64,000 nt of DNA from Ceratotherium simum simum (taxonomy: Eukaryota > Chordata > Mammalia > Perissodactyla > Rhinocerotidae): the NCBI RefSeq assembly GCF_000283155.1, contig NW_004454283.1, forward strand, positions 420,384-484,383, read 5' to 3'. A program made the translations under genes and the position numbers. Below the pieces are notes generated by a model that did not search any database, was not told the DNA's origin, and saw only the letters and a list, made by a program, of their open reading frames with translations. This document shows, one piece after another, positions 1 to 11,686 of the stretch; the stretch's first letter is position 1, and every line of letters starts with the position of its first letter.

Positions 1-425
1 TTAACCCCTTGTCAGATATATGATTTGCAAATATCTTCTCCCAGCTGGTGGGTTTTCTTTTCATTTTGATCCTGGTTTCATTTGCCTTGCAGAAGCTCTT
101 TAGTCTGATGAAGTCCCACTTGTTTATTTTTTCTTTTGTTTTCCTTATCCGAGTAGACATGGAATTCGAAAAGATCCCTCTAAGACCGACGTCAAAGAGT
201 ATTCTGCTTATATTTTCTTCTAGGAGTTTTAATTTCAGGTCTTACCTTCAAGTCTTTGATCCATTTTGAGTTAATTTTTGTGTACGGCAAAAGATAATGG
301 TCTACTTTCATTCTTTTGCGTGTGGCTGTCCAGTTTTCCCAGCACCATTTATTGAAAAGACTTTCCTTTCTCCATTCTATGTTCTTAGCTCCTTTGTTGA
401 AGATGAGCTGTCCATACCGATAGAC
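1..425 (-). mobile_element. L1 ORF2 3' part, antisense, 5'-truncated
   Basis: On the minus strand this matches the C-terminal part of the LINE-1 ORF2 reading frame. Typical antisense phrases are the region around tgatttgcaaatatcttctc near 20-40 and the stretch on cagcaccatttattgaaaag near 340-360. The 3' UTR and tail lie beyond the left edge of the window, and the 5' truncation is near 425. Frames are broken, so it is a dead copy. Confidence 0.9.
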
Positions 426-484
426 ATCTTTTGAGGCTATGAAAGCTCAAGGTTCAATCTGATTTATATGTAAATCTGATGATG

Positions 485-760
485 ACGATAGTAGCAAAAG
501 TAGCAGGAATTGAGTGTTTACTATGTACCTGGTACTGTTGTTAAGTGCTTTGCTTATATTTACTTAGTTAATCCTCAAAATAACCTTAGGAAATGTATAC
601 TATTGCAATCCCCGTTTTACTGCTGGGGAAATTGAGGTCGGGAGAGGTTAAGTAACTTGTCCAAAGTCACATAATCAGTGAGCAGCAGCGCCAGGATTTA
701 AACCCATAGGATTTGGCTTCAGAGTCCTTGCTCTTAACTACTTCACTACAATGCTTCTCA
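485..760 (-). mobile_element. MIR SINE
   Basis: An old MIR in reverse orientation. The core is visible as a count-down through a cccgttttactg block, a gaggttaagtaacttg block and a closing tRNA-like end, cttaactacttcactac. Divergence from the consensus is high, as expected for a placental-ancestor SINE. Confidence 0.85.
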
Positions 761-895
761 TAACAGACATGACCACCACCACTTGGAGCAACAGAAAAAG
801 GAGGCAAAGATGATTTCTACAAAATTAGACTCTGGATGGGAATCCCCTATTTAGGATTACATACTCCTCCCTAAAGTTTATTTAAAAAACAAACA

Positions 896-1091
896 GGGCC
901 GGCTCCGTGGCTTAGCGGTTAAGTGTGCGCGCTCTGATGCTGGCGGCCCGGGTTCGGATCCCGGGAGCGCCCCGAGGCACCACTTCTCCGTCCAACGTGA
1001 GGCCGAGTCCCACGTACAGCAACTAGAAGGATGTGAACCTATGACATACGACTATCTACTGGGGCTTTGGGGGGAAAAAACTGAATAAATA

Positions 1092-1117
<26 letters not shown>
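896..1117 (+). mobile_element. ERE SINE, subtype A
   Basis: A full-length perissodactyl tRNA-derived SINE. The head carries an A-box-like tggcttagcgg and a B-box-like ggttcggatcc, the internal Pol III promoter elements of tRNA-derived SINEs. Subtype A marks are gctctgatgctgg, acgtacagcaac and gatgtgaacctatgac. It ends in an aataaataaaatctt tail and a pure A run. The target duplication is hidden in A-rich flanks. Confidence 0.95.
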
Positions 1118-1125
<8 letters not shown>

Positions 1126-1516
1126 CATATACATAGAGAGAGCATGAAGTAAGATATTACAGGAGATATGAAGGTGGTAGTAGTATGGTATTGTCCAAAA
1201 GTGGCTTATATAATGGGAAGTATAGGTAAAAGGTAATTTAACATTTCCAAGATCTTTAAAATCTGATTACTCTTAAGGTATTAGACAGTATATACTGCAG
1301 GCATTTACACCGACTTTATAGGTGTATCTGCTTTAGTCCATCGTACAAAAAAGCAGCTATGTTCTCAAAATTAAGTACAGATTCTAAGAAAGATAATAGT
1401 CTGGAGTATCACTTGTCAAAGATTTTATATTTTTTAATGAAAAGAAACTTGACCTATTGAGAAGAGTTTATCAGGACTGTAAGAATAACCTGTCCTCTCT
1501 ACTTAGATAAATTTTT
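1126..1516. other. single-copy AT-rich spacer
   Basis: About 390 bases lie between two opposed EREs. I see no reading frame, repeat family or regulatory signature here. The stretch matters only as the loop between the two inverted SINE arms. Confidence 0.6.
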
Positions 1517-1531
1517 CTTAAAATAATTTTT

Positions 1532-1741
1532 TTTTTTAAAGATTTTATTTATTCATTTTTTTTCCCCCCAAAGCCCCAGTAGATAGTTGTATGTCATAGG
1601 TTCACATCCCTCTAGTTGCTGTACGTGGGACTCGGCCTCGCGTTGGACGGAGAAGTGGTGCCTTGGGGCGCGCCCGGGATCCGAACCCGGGCCGCCAGCA
1701 TCAGAGCGCGCGCACTTAACCGCTAAGCCACGGAGCCGGCC
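1532..1741 (-). mobile_element. ERE SINE, subtype A, inverted
   Basis: A full-length ERE in reverse orientation carrying the same subtype A marks as the copy at 896. It is bounded by a perfect 15-bp target duplication, cttaaaataattttt, at 1517-1531 and 1742-1756. The duplication and A-rich target indicate L1-driven retroposition. The copy is young. Confidence 0.96.
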
Positions 1742-1756
1742 CTTAAAATAATTTTT

Positions 1757-2860
1757 ATTCAGTTGCAGGTAACCAGTAATGTTAAAAATGCAGTCATTCT
1801 TTTGCAATAGAAGGTTCATATTTGCTTAGATTTTTCTTATTCAAGATCTATAATGACAAAGTACAATATAAAAACCAACTTTCTCAAATAGAACATAAAG
1901 GACGCAATCTAGTTTATACTTCTACATTACAATGGGACAACGTGTGACTAAAAAAAGGACTAAATTAAATACATCTATGAAGAATTAGAATAAATATGTG
2001 ACTGGCGTGGATTTCAGAAGATAGTCTAATAGTTTCTCAGGGTTTTAAGTGGAGGTTTCTATAACTCCTAAGAGGGTTAAGAAATCTCTGAAATTCAGGC
2101 CCCAAAAGAATGGAAATCAATGCATACCAATGTTAACTGAGATAATAAGAAGGAAATTCAACTATTCAGAGACTTCTGAAAGGGCAAATTGAACGTTTAA
2201 GCCTCTGTGAAGGACTTACTTAAATGGGAAGGAACCAATGTCACAACTTGTTTCTGCATTTCTGCACTCTGTTGAGGGGTGTGGGGAGGCTTGACTTGAG
2301 AGCAGTACTATCTCATTAGGTGTATTCCTCCTGCAATGCACAGTCTTATCCAGTCTTAACAATTATCTAGTCTTAAATGCCAATAGCGACCTCACTGAAA
2401 AAATTCTGCATGGATTCTGGAATTATTCCAGAGAATGGGAAAAGAGGAGACACAGAGAACAAGATCAGCTATGGATGCTGGCCCTTACTGTCCTGGTCAA
2501 TGCTTTCACAGGTGATAAGTAATAGCAAGATTTTAGTTTTTCTGATAAATTACAAATAAAGTAAAAGTAGACAAGTATATGATGAAAATGACTAGTTCAG
2601 GGATTTTGCATATGAAAGGAAGAACATTTCTACTATGTATCTAGGTATCTGCAAGGTAAAAATGTAGGACAGCCTAGAGAAAATGAGGAGCAGACAGATG
2701 GGGGAAGGAAGGACATCATGGTGCTACGATAATAAAGAAGCAGGTTGTAGAAAAGATCAAGGCTTCTACAATTTAATTTATTTTGCAATTATCCTTTGTT
2801 TTCCTCATGTAAAGCACTGAATAAAGGTGGAATCCTTGCTCTCAAGAAACACACGCTCTA
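1757..2860. other. single-copy spacer
   Basis: Nothing recognisable. An open frame of 60 codons at 2377-2559 has no family resemblance and no splice context, so I do not call it. Confidence 0.5.
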
Positions 2861-3052
2861 GGGACGGCCCCCTGGCCTAGTGGTTAAGTTCAGCACACTC
2901 AGCTTTGGCAGCCCGGGATCGGCAGCGACCCATATACAAAATAGAGGGAGATTGGCACAGATGTTAGCTCAGGACAAATCTTCCTCAAGCAAAAACAGTA
3001 AGATTGGCAACAGATGTTAGCTCATGGCGAGTCCTCCTCAGCAAAAGAAAAC
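2861..3052 (+). mobile_element. old ERE SINE with internal deletion
   Basis: The head (ctagtggttaagttc) and tail (agatgttagctca, twice) of an older ERE subtype are present. The middle between the B box and the tail is missing. The sequence is diverged and has no clean A tail. Confidence 0.8.
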
Positions 3053-3164
3053 ACCACCACATGATCTAGTTGGTGAGAACATGGAAAGGATCAACTGAAA
3101 TACAGGTCTGATTAAGTAAATGACATAGTAGCTATGAAGGCAAAATACTTCTCGAACACAGGAA

Positions 3165-3425
3165 GGAGCCATGTATTCAGAATAAAGGAAAGGGAACAGA
3201 GAAGGCTTCTTGGAGGAGGTCAAAAATGAAATGAGCCTTGAAGGAAATTTCTAAAAAAAAAAAGAGAAGGGGTAAGGAAAGGCATTCCAGGTCAACAGCC
3301 CAGTATGAGCAAAGGGCCAGAGGAAGAAAATATAACAGCATTTTCAAGATAACTGAATGGTTGATGAGGCTGTACAAGTATGGCATAGGAGAGGGCTGTA
3401 GTGGGAGATGAGCTCCCAAGGTACT
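3165..3425 (-). mobile_element. L2 LINE fragment
   Basis: Antisense L2 near its 3' coding end. The phrases aggcttcttggaggaggt and ggcattccaggtcaacag are the reverse complement of the L2 segment encoding the end of the reverse transcriptase ORF. Frames are decayed. Confidence 0.7.
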
Positions 3426-3649
3426 GTTTTGGACTGTATTCCAAGGATATCACTGAAGGCTTCCCAGTAGTAAGAGTAGTATAATCTCCTTTGGAATCTA
3501 GACTTATAGATCCAGAAGGCTACTCGACTATATCAAAATTTGCACGTCCAAAACCAAAGACCATGATCCTCCTCTAAACCTGGTTCTCTTACAGTGTTCT
3601 ATATCTCAGGAAAAACATCACTATCCATCAGATTATACAAGCCAAAATC

Positions 3650-4125
3650 AAACCAAACCAAAACCCAGGAACCATTCTTGACATCTTCTGCTTTCTACCT
3701 ATATTCAATTCAACAAGTCCTATCTATTTTGCTTTCCAAGTTTCCATCAAATCACAATACTTTCTATCTCTAGTTATCTCTACTGCTACCACCTTAGGAC
3801 AAACTCTTTGTCGCTTCTCTCTTGGATCACTCTCCCTGACTGATCTATCTGCATTCACTTAGGCTGGAGAATTTTTTTTTACCAATGCTTAAATTCTTTT
3901 AGTAGCTTCCCACAACTCTTAAAATATTAAAAACAAGAATCTGAACGTGATCCATAAGGTCAGTCCTACGTGATTAGGCTCTGGATCTATTTTTCTAGCT
4001 TCATCTTACAGCATGTTTCCCCCACTCTAGTCACCCTGGCATTTTTCAGCCCCTGCTGCTCACCCTGTTTATTCTCACCATAGGGCCTCTGCACATGCAA
4101 TACTGCCTACTTACCCTTTCTTCAA
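3650..4125 (+). mobile_element. L2 LINE fragment
   Basis: Sense-orientation L2 reverse transcriptase region. The order of blocks (ccattcttgacatcttctgc, aagtcctatctattttgc, gggcctctgcacatgcaata) follows the L2 consensus from the RT palm to the C-terminus. It is heavily mutated with indels. Confidence 0.75.
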
Positions 4126-4440
4126 CTCTCAGCCAGGCATTTTGCTAGGTGCTTAGGCACATACTGACGAACAAAACAAAGTCACTGTCTTCATGAGGCT
4201 TAGGGCTGAGTAAGGGAAAGTGGCCAAGACAGAAAAACCAGTAATCAAATAATATAAATTGTGAAAAGTACTACAAACAAAAAGAACAGAGTGCTGTGAG
4301 AAAAGGAATAATGTAAGGGAGGGAAACCTATTTTAGATTGGGAGGTCAGAGAAATTTTTTTGAACAGGGGCATTTGAACTGAACTCTCAAAGACAGAAAA
4401 GGATGTCATTACTTTAACCAGGCCATAAATGAAGAAAAGT
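4126..4440 (-). mobile_element. L2 LINE 3' end
   Basis: Antisense 3' end of another L2, abutting the sense L2 fragment on its left. It reads backward through the terminal segment (ggcattttgctaggtgctta, then cttcatgaggctt, then gaaaagtactac) into the RT C-terminus. The junction of two opposed L2 pieces suggests one interrupted or rearranged the other. Confidence 0.75.
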
Positions 4441-5899
4441 ATTATTACTGTGGGTTTCATGTGCCAAGAAAATGCAGAATTTAGAATTTTATCAGAATCA
4501 AGATAAAAACACACAGTTAATGGGGCGATTCAAAAAAAGAAAAAAAGATTTGTCTAGTCTTCTTAGAATTCACTTGGTGTAAAGTTGAGACTGTGTTATC
4601 AAAAAGGCTTAAGGAAGGAGCAGAAGGATGCTGAGAGAGGAAAAGGTCAGTAAACAGGGAGGGGGTCACCTGCCCATTAACCTAATGGAGTATATGGACA
4701 GCTGGATTTACGAGGCTTACATAACAAATGAGTCAGCAAAAAGTCAGGTGTCAATGGATCTCTTCTGTGCCCACTCTAAGAGGCTAGGAAACTTGGCTCT
4801 CTCTATTGGTAAGAACAGGAGCCCAAGAACAAGATCTGAAACAGGCTAATAAAACAGTCACCGTAACTTCTAGCAATACTTGCCTAAGTTAGGATGAGAA
4901 AAGTAAATCTTCATGCTTAGAAAAAACATAAGAAACAGGATCCAACTTAAAGCAGATTGGAGCAAGGTGATTCTGGCAGGATTTCACAGATCTAATGTGA
5001 CATTTGTTTAGCTTGTACTAAAATGCTTATTAAAGATTCCAAAATCAAGAATCCTAAATCTGCTGAAAGCAAAACCTAGATTTTAAAAAGAAAATGTTTT
5101 TATCTTTCTTCGGGTCCATAAATATTTCAGGGCTACTTCTACCACTATCTTTTCTCTAATAAAGGCTAACATGTATTAATAGTAACAGAAATAGGACTCA
5201 TAATGATAGAATTGGGTCTGGCAAAGAAAAATGTACAAAATAGAACATAAAAGGGATTAAATCACAGTACAAGCAAAGAGATGCAGCACTAACAACTACT
5301 TGATATTGAACAGCAATGATAATGAAACAAAGACAAACACCCACCAACGGACAGCTATGAAAATAGCAGACTCCTCATCCTGCCTTCCTCCACCTCCATA
5401 CTTAGGTTCTCAGCCTATTACTGTTCCAGTGGCAACAACTCAATAAGAGCAGGCGGCCTTTATTTTTTCTTCTCCACTCAGGCCACAGTGAAAGCTGGAA
5501 AAAAAAAGGGCGTAATTATGACTGTTCAAAGAAGAGAAAAGATATCTAATTGTTAGTCAGCCATTCTTTGCTCTGGAAAATCCTGGCTTCTGACTGCTCA
5601 TGGATATCTGAGAAAACTTGATGATTATCTCTAAAGGTCACAAGTGAATGACCAGAAACAACGGTTTCCTTTCTGGCTCCCTTGGCCATCCCTTTCCATC
5701 AAATGTGAATCTGCAAAATGTTTTAGTTATTGCTAAGAGGCAATTCTATGTAGCTGACATAGAAAAGTAAAAAAAAACAAGAAAAAACAAACACCAAAAA
5801 ACACAAGCAACACATTTATCTTACCAAAACCCCCTGTCAGGCAGTCTGCTGACTGTGCTTGCCACAAAGCTCATCCATTTGTGCACTGCCAGAGCAAGC
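4441..5899. other. single-copy spacer
   Basis: About 1.46 kb with no repeat family I can name. A 73-codon frame at 4628-4849 shows no domain, and its composition matches its surroundings. I see nothing else. Confidence 0.5.
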
Positions 5900-6480
5900 T
5901 TGAATCGTGAAAACAAATCACAACCTCTTTTGGCTATAAGCTCTTTCCATCTGTCCCAGCTTCCAAACTGCAGAGGAGCTGTGGCATAGTCTGTTACGGC
6001 TGCACGTACTTAGTTTCCGAGAATAACGCTGTAAATGAGGACAGCTACCACTGGGAATGCATTCCCCCACCAAAGAGCCAGCCGAAATGAAGCTTTAGTG
6101 GATCCCTGGGCTTCTCACCTTCACAGCCTCAGAGAAGTGCCTTTCACAGAACAGGCAGGTACAGCCGCACCACATCAACATCCCCGCATAGCCAATCCTC
6201 CGCAGTGCCCACCTCAGACTACATACAGTTCCGGTTCTGTCTCCTGCATCAACTCTCAGAGCTTTCTACATCTGGAAGCCTGGGAGGACTGGGTGTTGAA
6301 TAAACAGAAAGCTTCTGCCAAACAGGCAGAACAAGCCTGTGTGTGTGTGTGCGTGCGCGCGCGCTGTTTGCCGGAGCTCCTAATGCAAATGAATAGTTTG
6401 ACTTCGAGAATGGAGATCACAGACAGTATCTGGCTCTCTTCTAGAGCTGTGAGCATCTTTTATAAAAGACAAAAGCATCA
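5900..6480 (+). promoter_or_regulatory. candidate regulatory or first-exon interval
   Basis: This repeat-free stretch has more CpG than its neighbours. It holds an alternating purine-pyrimidine tract (6338-6364), a perfect octamer site atgcaaat (6383-6390) and a TATA-like tataaaag (6461-6468). A donor-like cag/gtacag sits at 6156-6163. A 153-codon open frame (6035-6496) crosses it, but it reads through the TG/CG tract as a Cys-Val run and resembles no family. A promoter role is inference, and the motifs could be chance in 580 bases. Confidence 0.25.
6338..6364. repeat. TG-to-CG alternating tract
   Basis: Twenty-seven bases of strictly alternating purine and pyrimidine, starting as (TG)n and ending as (CG)n. 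Such tracts favour left-handed DNA. Retention of several consecutive CpGs is unusual in a methylated mammalian genome. Confidence 0.9.
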
Positions 6481-6770
6481 AGTTGGTGGAATTTAAAGCT
6501 ACAGGGCATTAATTCAACATTCCCATTTGTCTTCTCATTTAAAACCAGATAAGGTTTAGAGAATAGCTTAAAGAAGGTTAAAAACATTCTAAATAAAATA
6601 ACATTGTTTAAGGTTGCTTAGTTCATTAAATACAAAGAAAAAACCATCTACCCATGTTTCGATAAAGGACTAAAAGATTGCCAGAACAGATTTCCATGCT
6701 TTCCTAATGTTTCTTCTCCTATTTTTCCTTTTAGGTTCACAAAATAATTTAAATGAAAATTAAGCAAGAA

Positions 6771-7093
6771 GGGCCGGCACCGTGGCTTTAGCAGTTAAGT
6801 GCACGCGCTCCGCTACTGGCGGCCCGGGTTCGGATCCCGGGTGCGCACCGACACACTGCTTCTCCGGCCATGCTGAGGCCGTGTCCCACATACAGCAACT
6901 AGAAGGATGTGCAACTATGACAGACAACTATCTACTGGGGCTTTGGGGGAGAAGGAAAAAAAAGAAAAAAAGGAGGAGGATTGGCAGTGGATGTTAGCTC
7001 AGAGCCGGTCTTCCTCAGCAAAAAGAGGAGGATTAGCATGGATGTTACCTCAGGGCTGATCTTCCTCACCAAAAAAAAAAAAAAAGAAAGAAA
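6771..7093 (+). mobile_element. ERE SINE, subtype C with long tail
   Basis: A full ERE with subtype C marks (gctccgctactggc, ctccggccatgctgag). A double tail of gaggattggca plus atgttagctcaga units follows, then A-rich sequence. An imperfect target duplication starting gaaaattaag lies at 6755-6770 and 7094-7109. Confidence 0.93.
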
Positions 7094-7109
7094 GAAAATT
7101 AAGAAAAAG

Positions 7110-8443
7110 AAAATTGAGCATCAGACCACAAAGTCTTATTCACTATGGACAAGGGGAAAAAATGCTTCTGAACAAAAAGGACTGGAGCTCTCTGAAATTT
7201 AAACAACAGGTTAAAATACCACAATTGTAAGCCCAGGCTCAGCCCTTGTACCTTAACATATTATTAAATACTCATGATACCACATAAAAGAACTGAACAT
7301 CTTAAAGAGACTGTTCCTGCCTGGAAAAAGTCGCTTTGGGATTTAGGCAAGCTATCAGATCTGAGCTTTATTTCTTCACTTGTAAAAGCAGTTTCGGAGA
7401 ATGCACACAGGAAGAATTTTAATGATTATAAAATATAGTATAGTATGTACAATGTATATAGTTATCTAGTAACATTTCTCTGAGGTTAACATGTAGAAAG
7501 GAACTGGACATGAAGAAAATGTGATATAGTACATTATAGTCCTTTCTATGAGCCTAAAGCTGTGATAATTTCTGTACTTCTATTTAAGAATGGGGCTGGA
7601 AGCTCAGGCCAGCATAGTATTGAGCGGTCCATTAGCATTCACCAGCTTCACGCAGTGTTCTTTCATTTAAATCAGATAAAGCCCTCCAAATGGAATCTAA
7701 AGCACCTTGAATGAATTTGAAAAAAATTCCGGGTTAAAACTATGGGCTCCACAAATTCCTCTTCTATCTCTAGAGGCGCAGAACTCTGACCTTGACTCTC
7801 TAGAACAAATTAATAAAGAATTTTATGACTTAATATAAGTTTTGTCTTTGCTTAAAAATTAGGTTGTAAGGATTCAACAGAGTAAATGTTCATTTCTACA
7901 AAAACAATGACAAAAAACTCAATCCTGCACCACTAACATCAACACTAGCTGATGTTTGTTTAATTCTGTATATTAGCATTTTTAATATATATTCTATTAA
8001 GACAATCATGTTCATTGTAGAAAACTTTGAAAACACAAGTGGGCATAAAAGAAAGCAAAAATTATCTGTAATCTCACCACTCAGAGAAAACCAAACACTG
8101 TTACGAGGCTCTTTTATCCTCTTTTCTACCATTAAGATCATTGAAGCATGTGTTGAGACAAGGTACTATTAGATCAAACCTGCCTTGACTGGATGAGCCA
8201 TCACATGGAAGACAGTAGCCCTGAAGAGTTGCCTGCATCTAAAGTAGATCTTCTGTATGAGAAATGTTCATTGTATATTTGTATGAGAATCATGATTTTT
8301 ACCTTAAAAAATTATCCTTCAGCAGTTTTTGAAGTTCCACTGAGATGCCAATGGATTTACCTGAGTTGCCAGAGAAGTGCCCCTCACTGGCTACGGTAGC
8401 CTGGGTACATCTATTCTTGGCTTCCAAAGTAAATCCCAAGTGG
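7110..8443. other. mostly single-copy spacer
   Basis: A weak MIR-like block (cttcacttgtaaaagcag) lies near 7340-7420. An old unnamed repeat resembling L1 3' flank sequence lies near 7930-8140, with the phrase cattgtagaaaactttg. The rest shows nothing. Confidence 0.4.
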
Positions 8444-8455
8444 CAATAGAACTTT

Positions 8456-8648
8456 TTCTTTTTTTTGCTGAGGAAGATTAGCCCTGAGCTAACATCTGTT
8501 GCCAATCTTCCTCTACTTTACATGTGGGTCGCTGCCACAGCGTGGCTGACAAGTGGTATAGGTCTGTGCCCGGGATCCAAACTCGTGAACCTGGGCTGCC
8601 GAAACAGAACACGCCAAACCTAACAACTACGCAACAGGGCCAGCCCCT
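8456..8648 (-). mobile_element. ERE SINE, older subtype
   Basis: A reverse-orientation ERE with the horse-ERE1-like tail (gaggaagattagccctgagc). Its exact 12-bp target duplication, caatagaacttt, is at 8444-8455 and 8649-8660. The body is more diverged than in the subtype A to C copies. Confidence 0.93.
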
Positions 8649-8660
8649 CAATAGAACTTT

Positions 8661-11443
8661 AATTTTGCTGACTTTCTAGTTCTCTCAATTTTCCCCCCTC
8701 TTGCTGATTTTGTTTTTGTTTTTGGTTTATGCACAGTTGATAAATTACTCCTCACTGATGGCAGCATTGATTGAGAATTTGATTTTTTTGGTTTGACCAT
8801 TTGGTGGTCTCTGCAGAAGAGTGATAGATATCTATCTTCTGTTGGGTAAGAAACCAAAAGAGAATGTTTTACATATTAGAATGGAGAACAGCTCTTTGAG
8901 ATCTGTATTGGTGAGGTTTTGTGTTTTTGTGTTTACTTTTGACCCACAACTGAGGTTGTAGAACTGAAGCCACAGCTCTCCATGTGTCTGTGCCTGTAAT
9001 TCAGAAAGACCTTGACTGACTTGTTTAAGTATGAAATGTTAGATTATAATATTTCTTAAATTAAGGAGCTTGTTCTCATTGGTTTTATAGAGGTAAATAA
9101 ACAGTTACATATCAAATATTCTTAAAATTCTAAGAAAACAAAGTGAACAAATAATACTTCAAATATGCTAGACAAAGAAATCTTTCTTACAGAAACTACT
9201 AGCTTAGAAACATTTTAAGAATCCAAATTCATATAATTAAGGTAAATATTTTGCAAATCAAGACTAGTTTTGTCAGAGTTAAGTATAATACTGCATATAT
9301 TTTAATTTACTTGGGTTTGTTTTCTCATATAGAAGTTAATCTGAACTTCCTAAACTTACTTATACAGGTTAAACTTACTATACAGGTTTACTGATCAAAT
9401 AAGCTAGTATCACTCTTCCTATATAATGTTTGATACTTAAAAAAATAAAAATTTGTGTTCCTCTAAATCAAATCATAATGCTGACAAATTTTTTTCTATC
9501 AATGGCAATTATGTGTCAGCTTAATGACCCCAGGATCTGATGGTAATTTAAAATCATGAACTAATGTTAAATAGAGCTAATTAATAAATAATTCTTGGGT
9601 GCCCAGATAATTTCTAAGTAAAACTGAATACTAAATGTTGATTATTAAGCATAATTTTAAGTTGATATACCTTTGCTTCTTATTTGTATATGCTATTACA
9701 GTGGCTATATCTTTGGGTCATATTAATAAGTGGGTTCATTTTGCCACTTCAAGAAAGTGTAAAAGAGGTGAGTATGGCTGTAGAAAGTCAGTTATGTGTA
9801 TTCAGGAGGTTTACCAGTCTGCCAAAATGCTTGTGTACAAGAGAGAGTTCTTATTATCCACTCCCTCCACCCAGTTTTCTCTCTGAAATATAAGTTATAA
9901 CTGATATAGGTGGTTGGAACTATAATAGGGGCAACAGTGACAGAGAAATACAAACTGTAAAGTCCTTTTGTTTTTCAAGGAAAAAGAGCATTTTTGCCCC
10001 AAAGTAATTTGAAAGAAGGACAAATCTTAGGAAGTGAATTTGATTTATACTAGTGGGATCTGAAAAGAAGACCTGAAATATGTTCAATTTTGGCAAAATT
10101 CAATCAGTTTTGATAGGCTTGCTTCTTTGGCTTATTGATTAATGCCTTCATCTACAGTATGAAAGATTATTCTTTATCTTCTGTATAATTTACCTAGACA
10201 GCAGAATAACTTTCTGGCTTTATGTTGGATTTATTGTGTTCTTAATGATTAAAAAACAAACCAACCAACCCAGAAAGAATAAAGGTTCTTGTGAAAGAGC
10301 TACGATGCTTTACAATTGCATTCCCTTGTATGCTTATTATAATGTTTTATTGTCCTTTTGATTAAACAACCAAGTACTGTTTCTCACTCATGATCCTATA
10401 TTAATCAAAGGTGCAAATTTCCTTTGACAATTCTTTTAATTTAGCCTTCCCCAAACTGGATCCTAAATATAGAAAAATGCAACTTTCAGGATAACTTTTA
10501 TTCCTAAAACTATCTTTGAGAGTCTCATGGAAAGGACTGTATAAGGTACTGGATAAACTATTGCTACTCCAAAGAACAGACTCTTGGGTACGTGCTTCTG
10601 AGCTGACAATGTTTAGACAACTTTCAGACTGTACCAGTGGACTGGATCAGGATTTCCAGGACGCTTTAGTCCAGAAGCAGATGTTTCATGAAAGCAGACT
10701 GTTGACCCAAGTTCCCTTTTTAATTTTTTTTTCCAAGTTCCATCTGAACAAGAATTAACTACACAGGACTGCATGAATTGACGAGGGAAATTTTATTGTG
10801 GCTATTTGTTTAGAATATTGTTGATGTTATCTCAGTGTTCTATTGTTTTGTGGTTATATGAGGAAGCCCCTTCACTTTCTTCTAAAGCTATTTCTAACCC
10901 ACATTTTGGTAGACTCTGCTTTTGTGATCCGAAATAAAACATTAAGTGGTATCTGATTTTCACTGAATCCTCAGCATTCAGAAACTTATTGAGTTTTCCT
11001 TAACTTTTTATGGCAATACAGTTATTTGCATAGGATCGATACCAATCTTCTCTCCTTTTTATCAGGATACAGTTGGATTTTGTACACGTCTGGAACGTCA
11101 TATTTGAGAATGATTCTCATTTAATCAGATATGAAAAAACAAATTAAGGAATTATAGTTGACTTTATATATGGAGCCAGTGCCTATAAAGAAGCCTTCTC
11201 CGGGGCTTTCAGGTAGTCAGGAAGGTCACTTACTTCTTGGCAATGTCCTTCCGCTTAGCAAATGTTGGGGACTTGAAGATGAAATTAACTCACCCAAATT
11301 TATCAGCATTACAGGTAAAATCTAATGAGTTTCTCAGGCATGGTTTCCTAACTCTGGGATAGTAAATAATAGAGGTGTTTAAAAGTCCAATCTAAGATTC
11401 TTTATGAAAACTTCCATACAGAAGTTAATCTGGTAGTTGCTCA
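8661..11443. other. AT-rich single-copy interval
   Basis: About 2.8 kb without a recognisable repeat or gene. Near 9351-9389 a block taaacttact(t)atacaggt is duplicated in tandem with one indel. An 80-codon frame at 10516-10758 has no identifiable domain or splice context. A 19-codon lysine-rich frame on the minus strand ends at 11230 and is too short to call. Confidence 0.5.
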
Positions 11444-11457
11444 AAACTGTATCACTG

Positions 11458-11672
11458 CGCGGCCGGCCTCATGGCTTAGCGGTTAAGTGCGCACACTCCG
11501 CTGCTGGCGGCTCGGCTTTCGATCCCGGGCGCGCACCGATGCGCCGCTTCTCCGGCCATGCTGAGGCGGCGTCCCACATACAGCAACTAGAAGGATGTGC
11601 AACTACGACATACAACTATCTACTGGGGCTTTGGGGGGGAAAAAAAAAAACAACCCCCCCCCCCCCACACAT
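11458..11672 (+). mobile_element. ERE SINE, subtype C
   Basis: A full-length copy with an exact 14-bp target duplication, aaactgtatcactg, at 11444-11457 and 11673-11686. The tail is unusual: an A run is followed by about 14 C before the duplication. A 139-codon frame across this region (11437-11856) is an artefact of SINE plus flank and is not a gene. Confidence 0.96.
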
Positions 11673-11686
11673 AAACTGTATCACTG

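Noticed and set aside
6035..6496. 153-codon open frame on the plus strand
   Set aside because: It translates a TG/CG simple tract into Cys-Val repeats and has no domain or codon-level sign of selection. I kept the region only as a possible regulatory interval.
11230..11289. 19-codon minus-strand frame ending in a lysine-rich tail
   Set aside because: It resembles the C-terminus of a small basic protein, but it is too short, has an upstream stop at 11290-11292 and matches nothing I can name.
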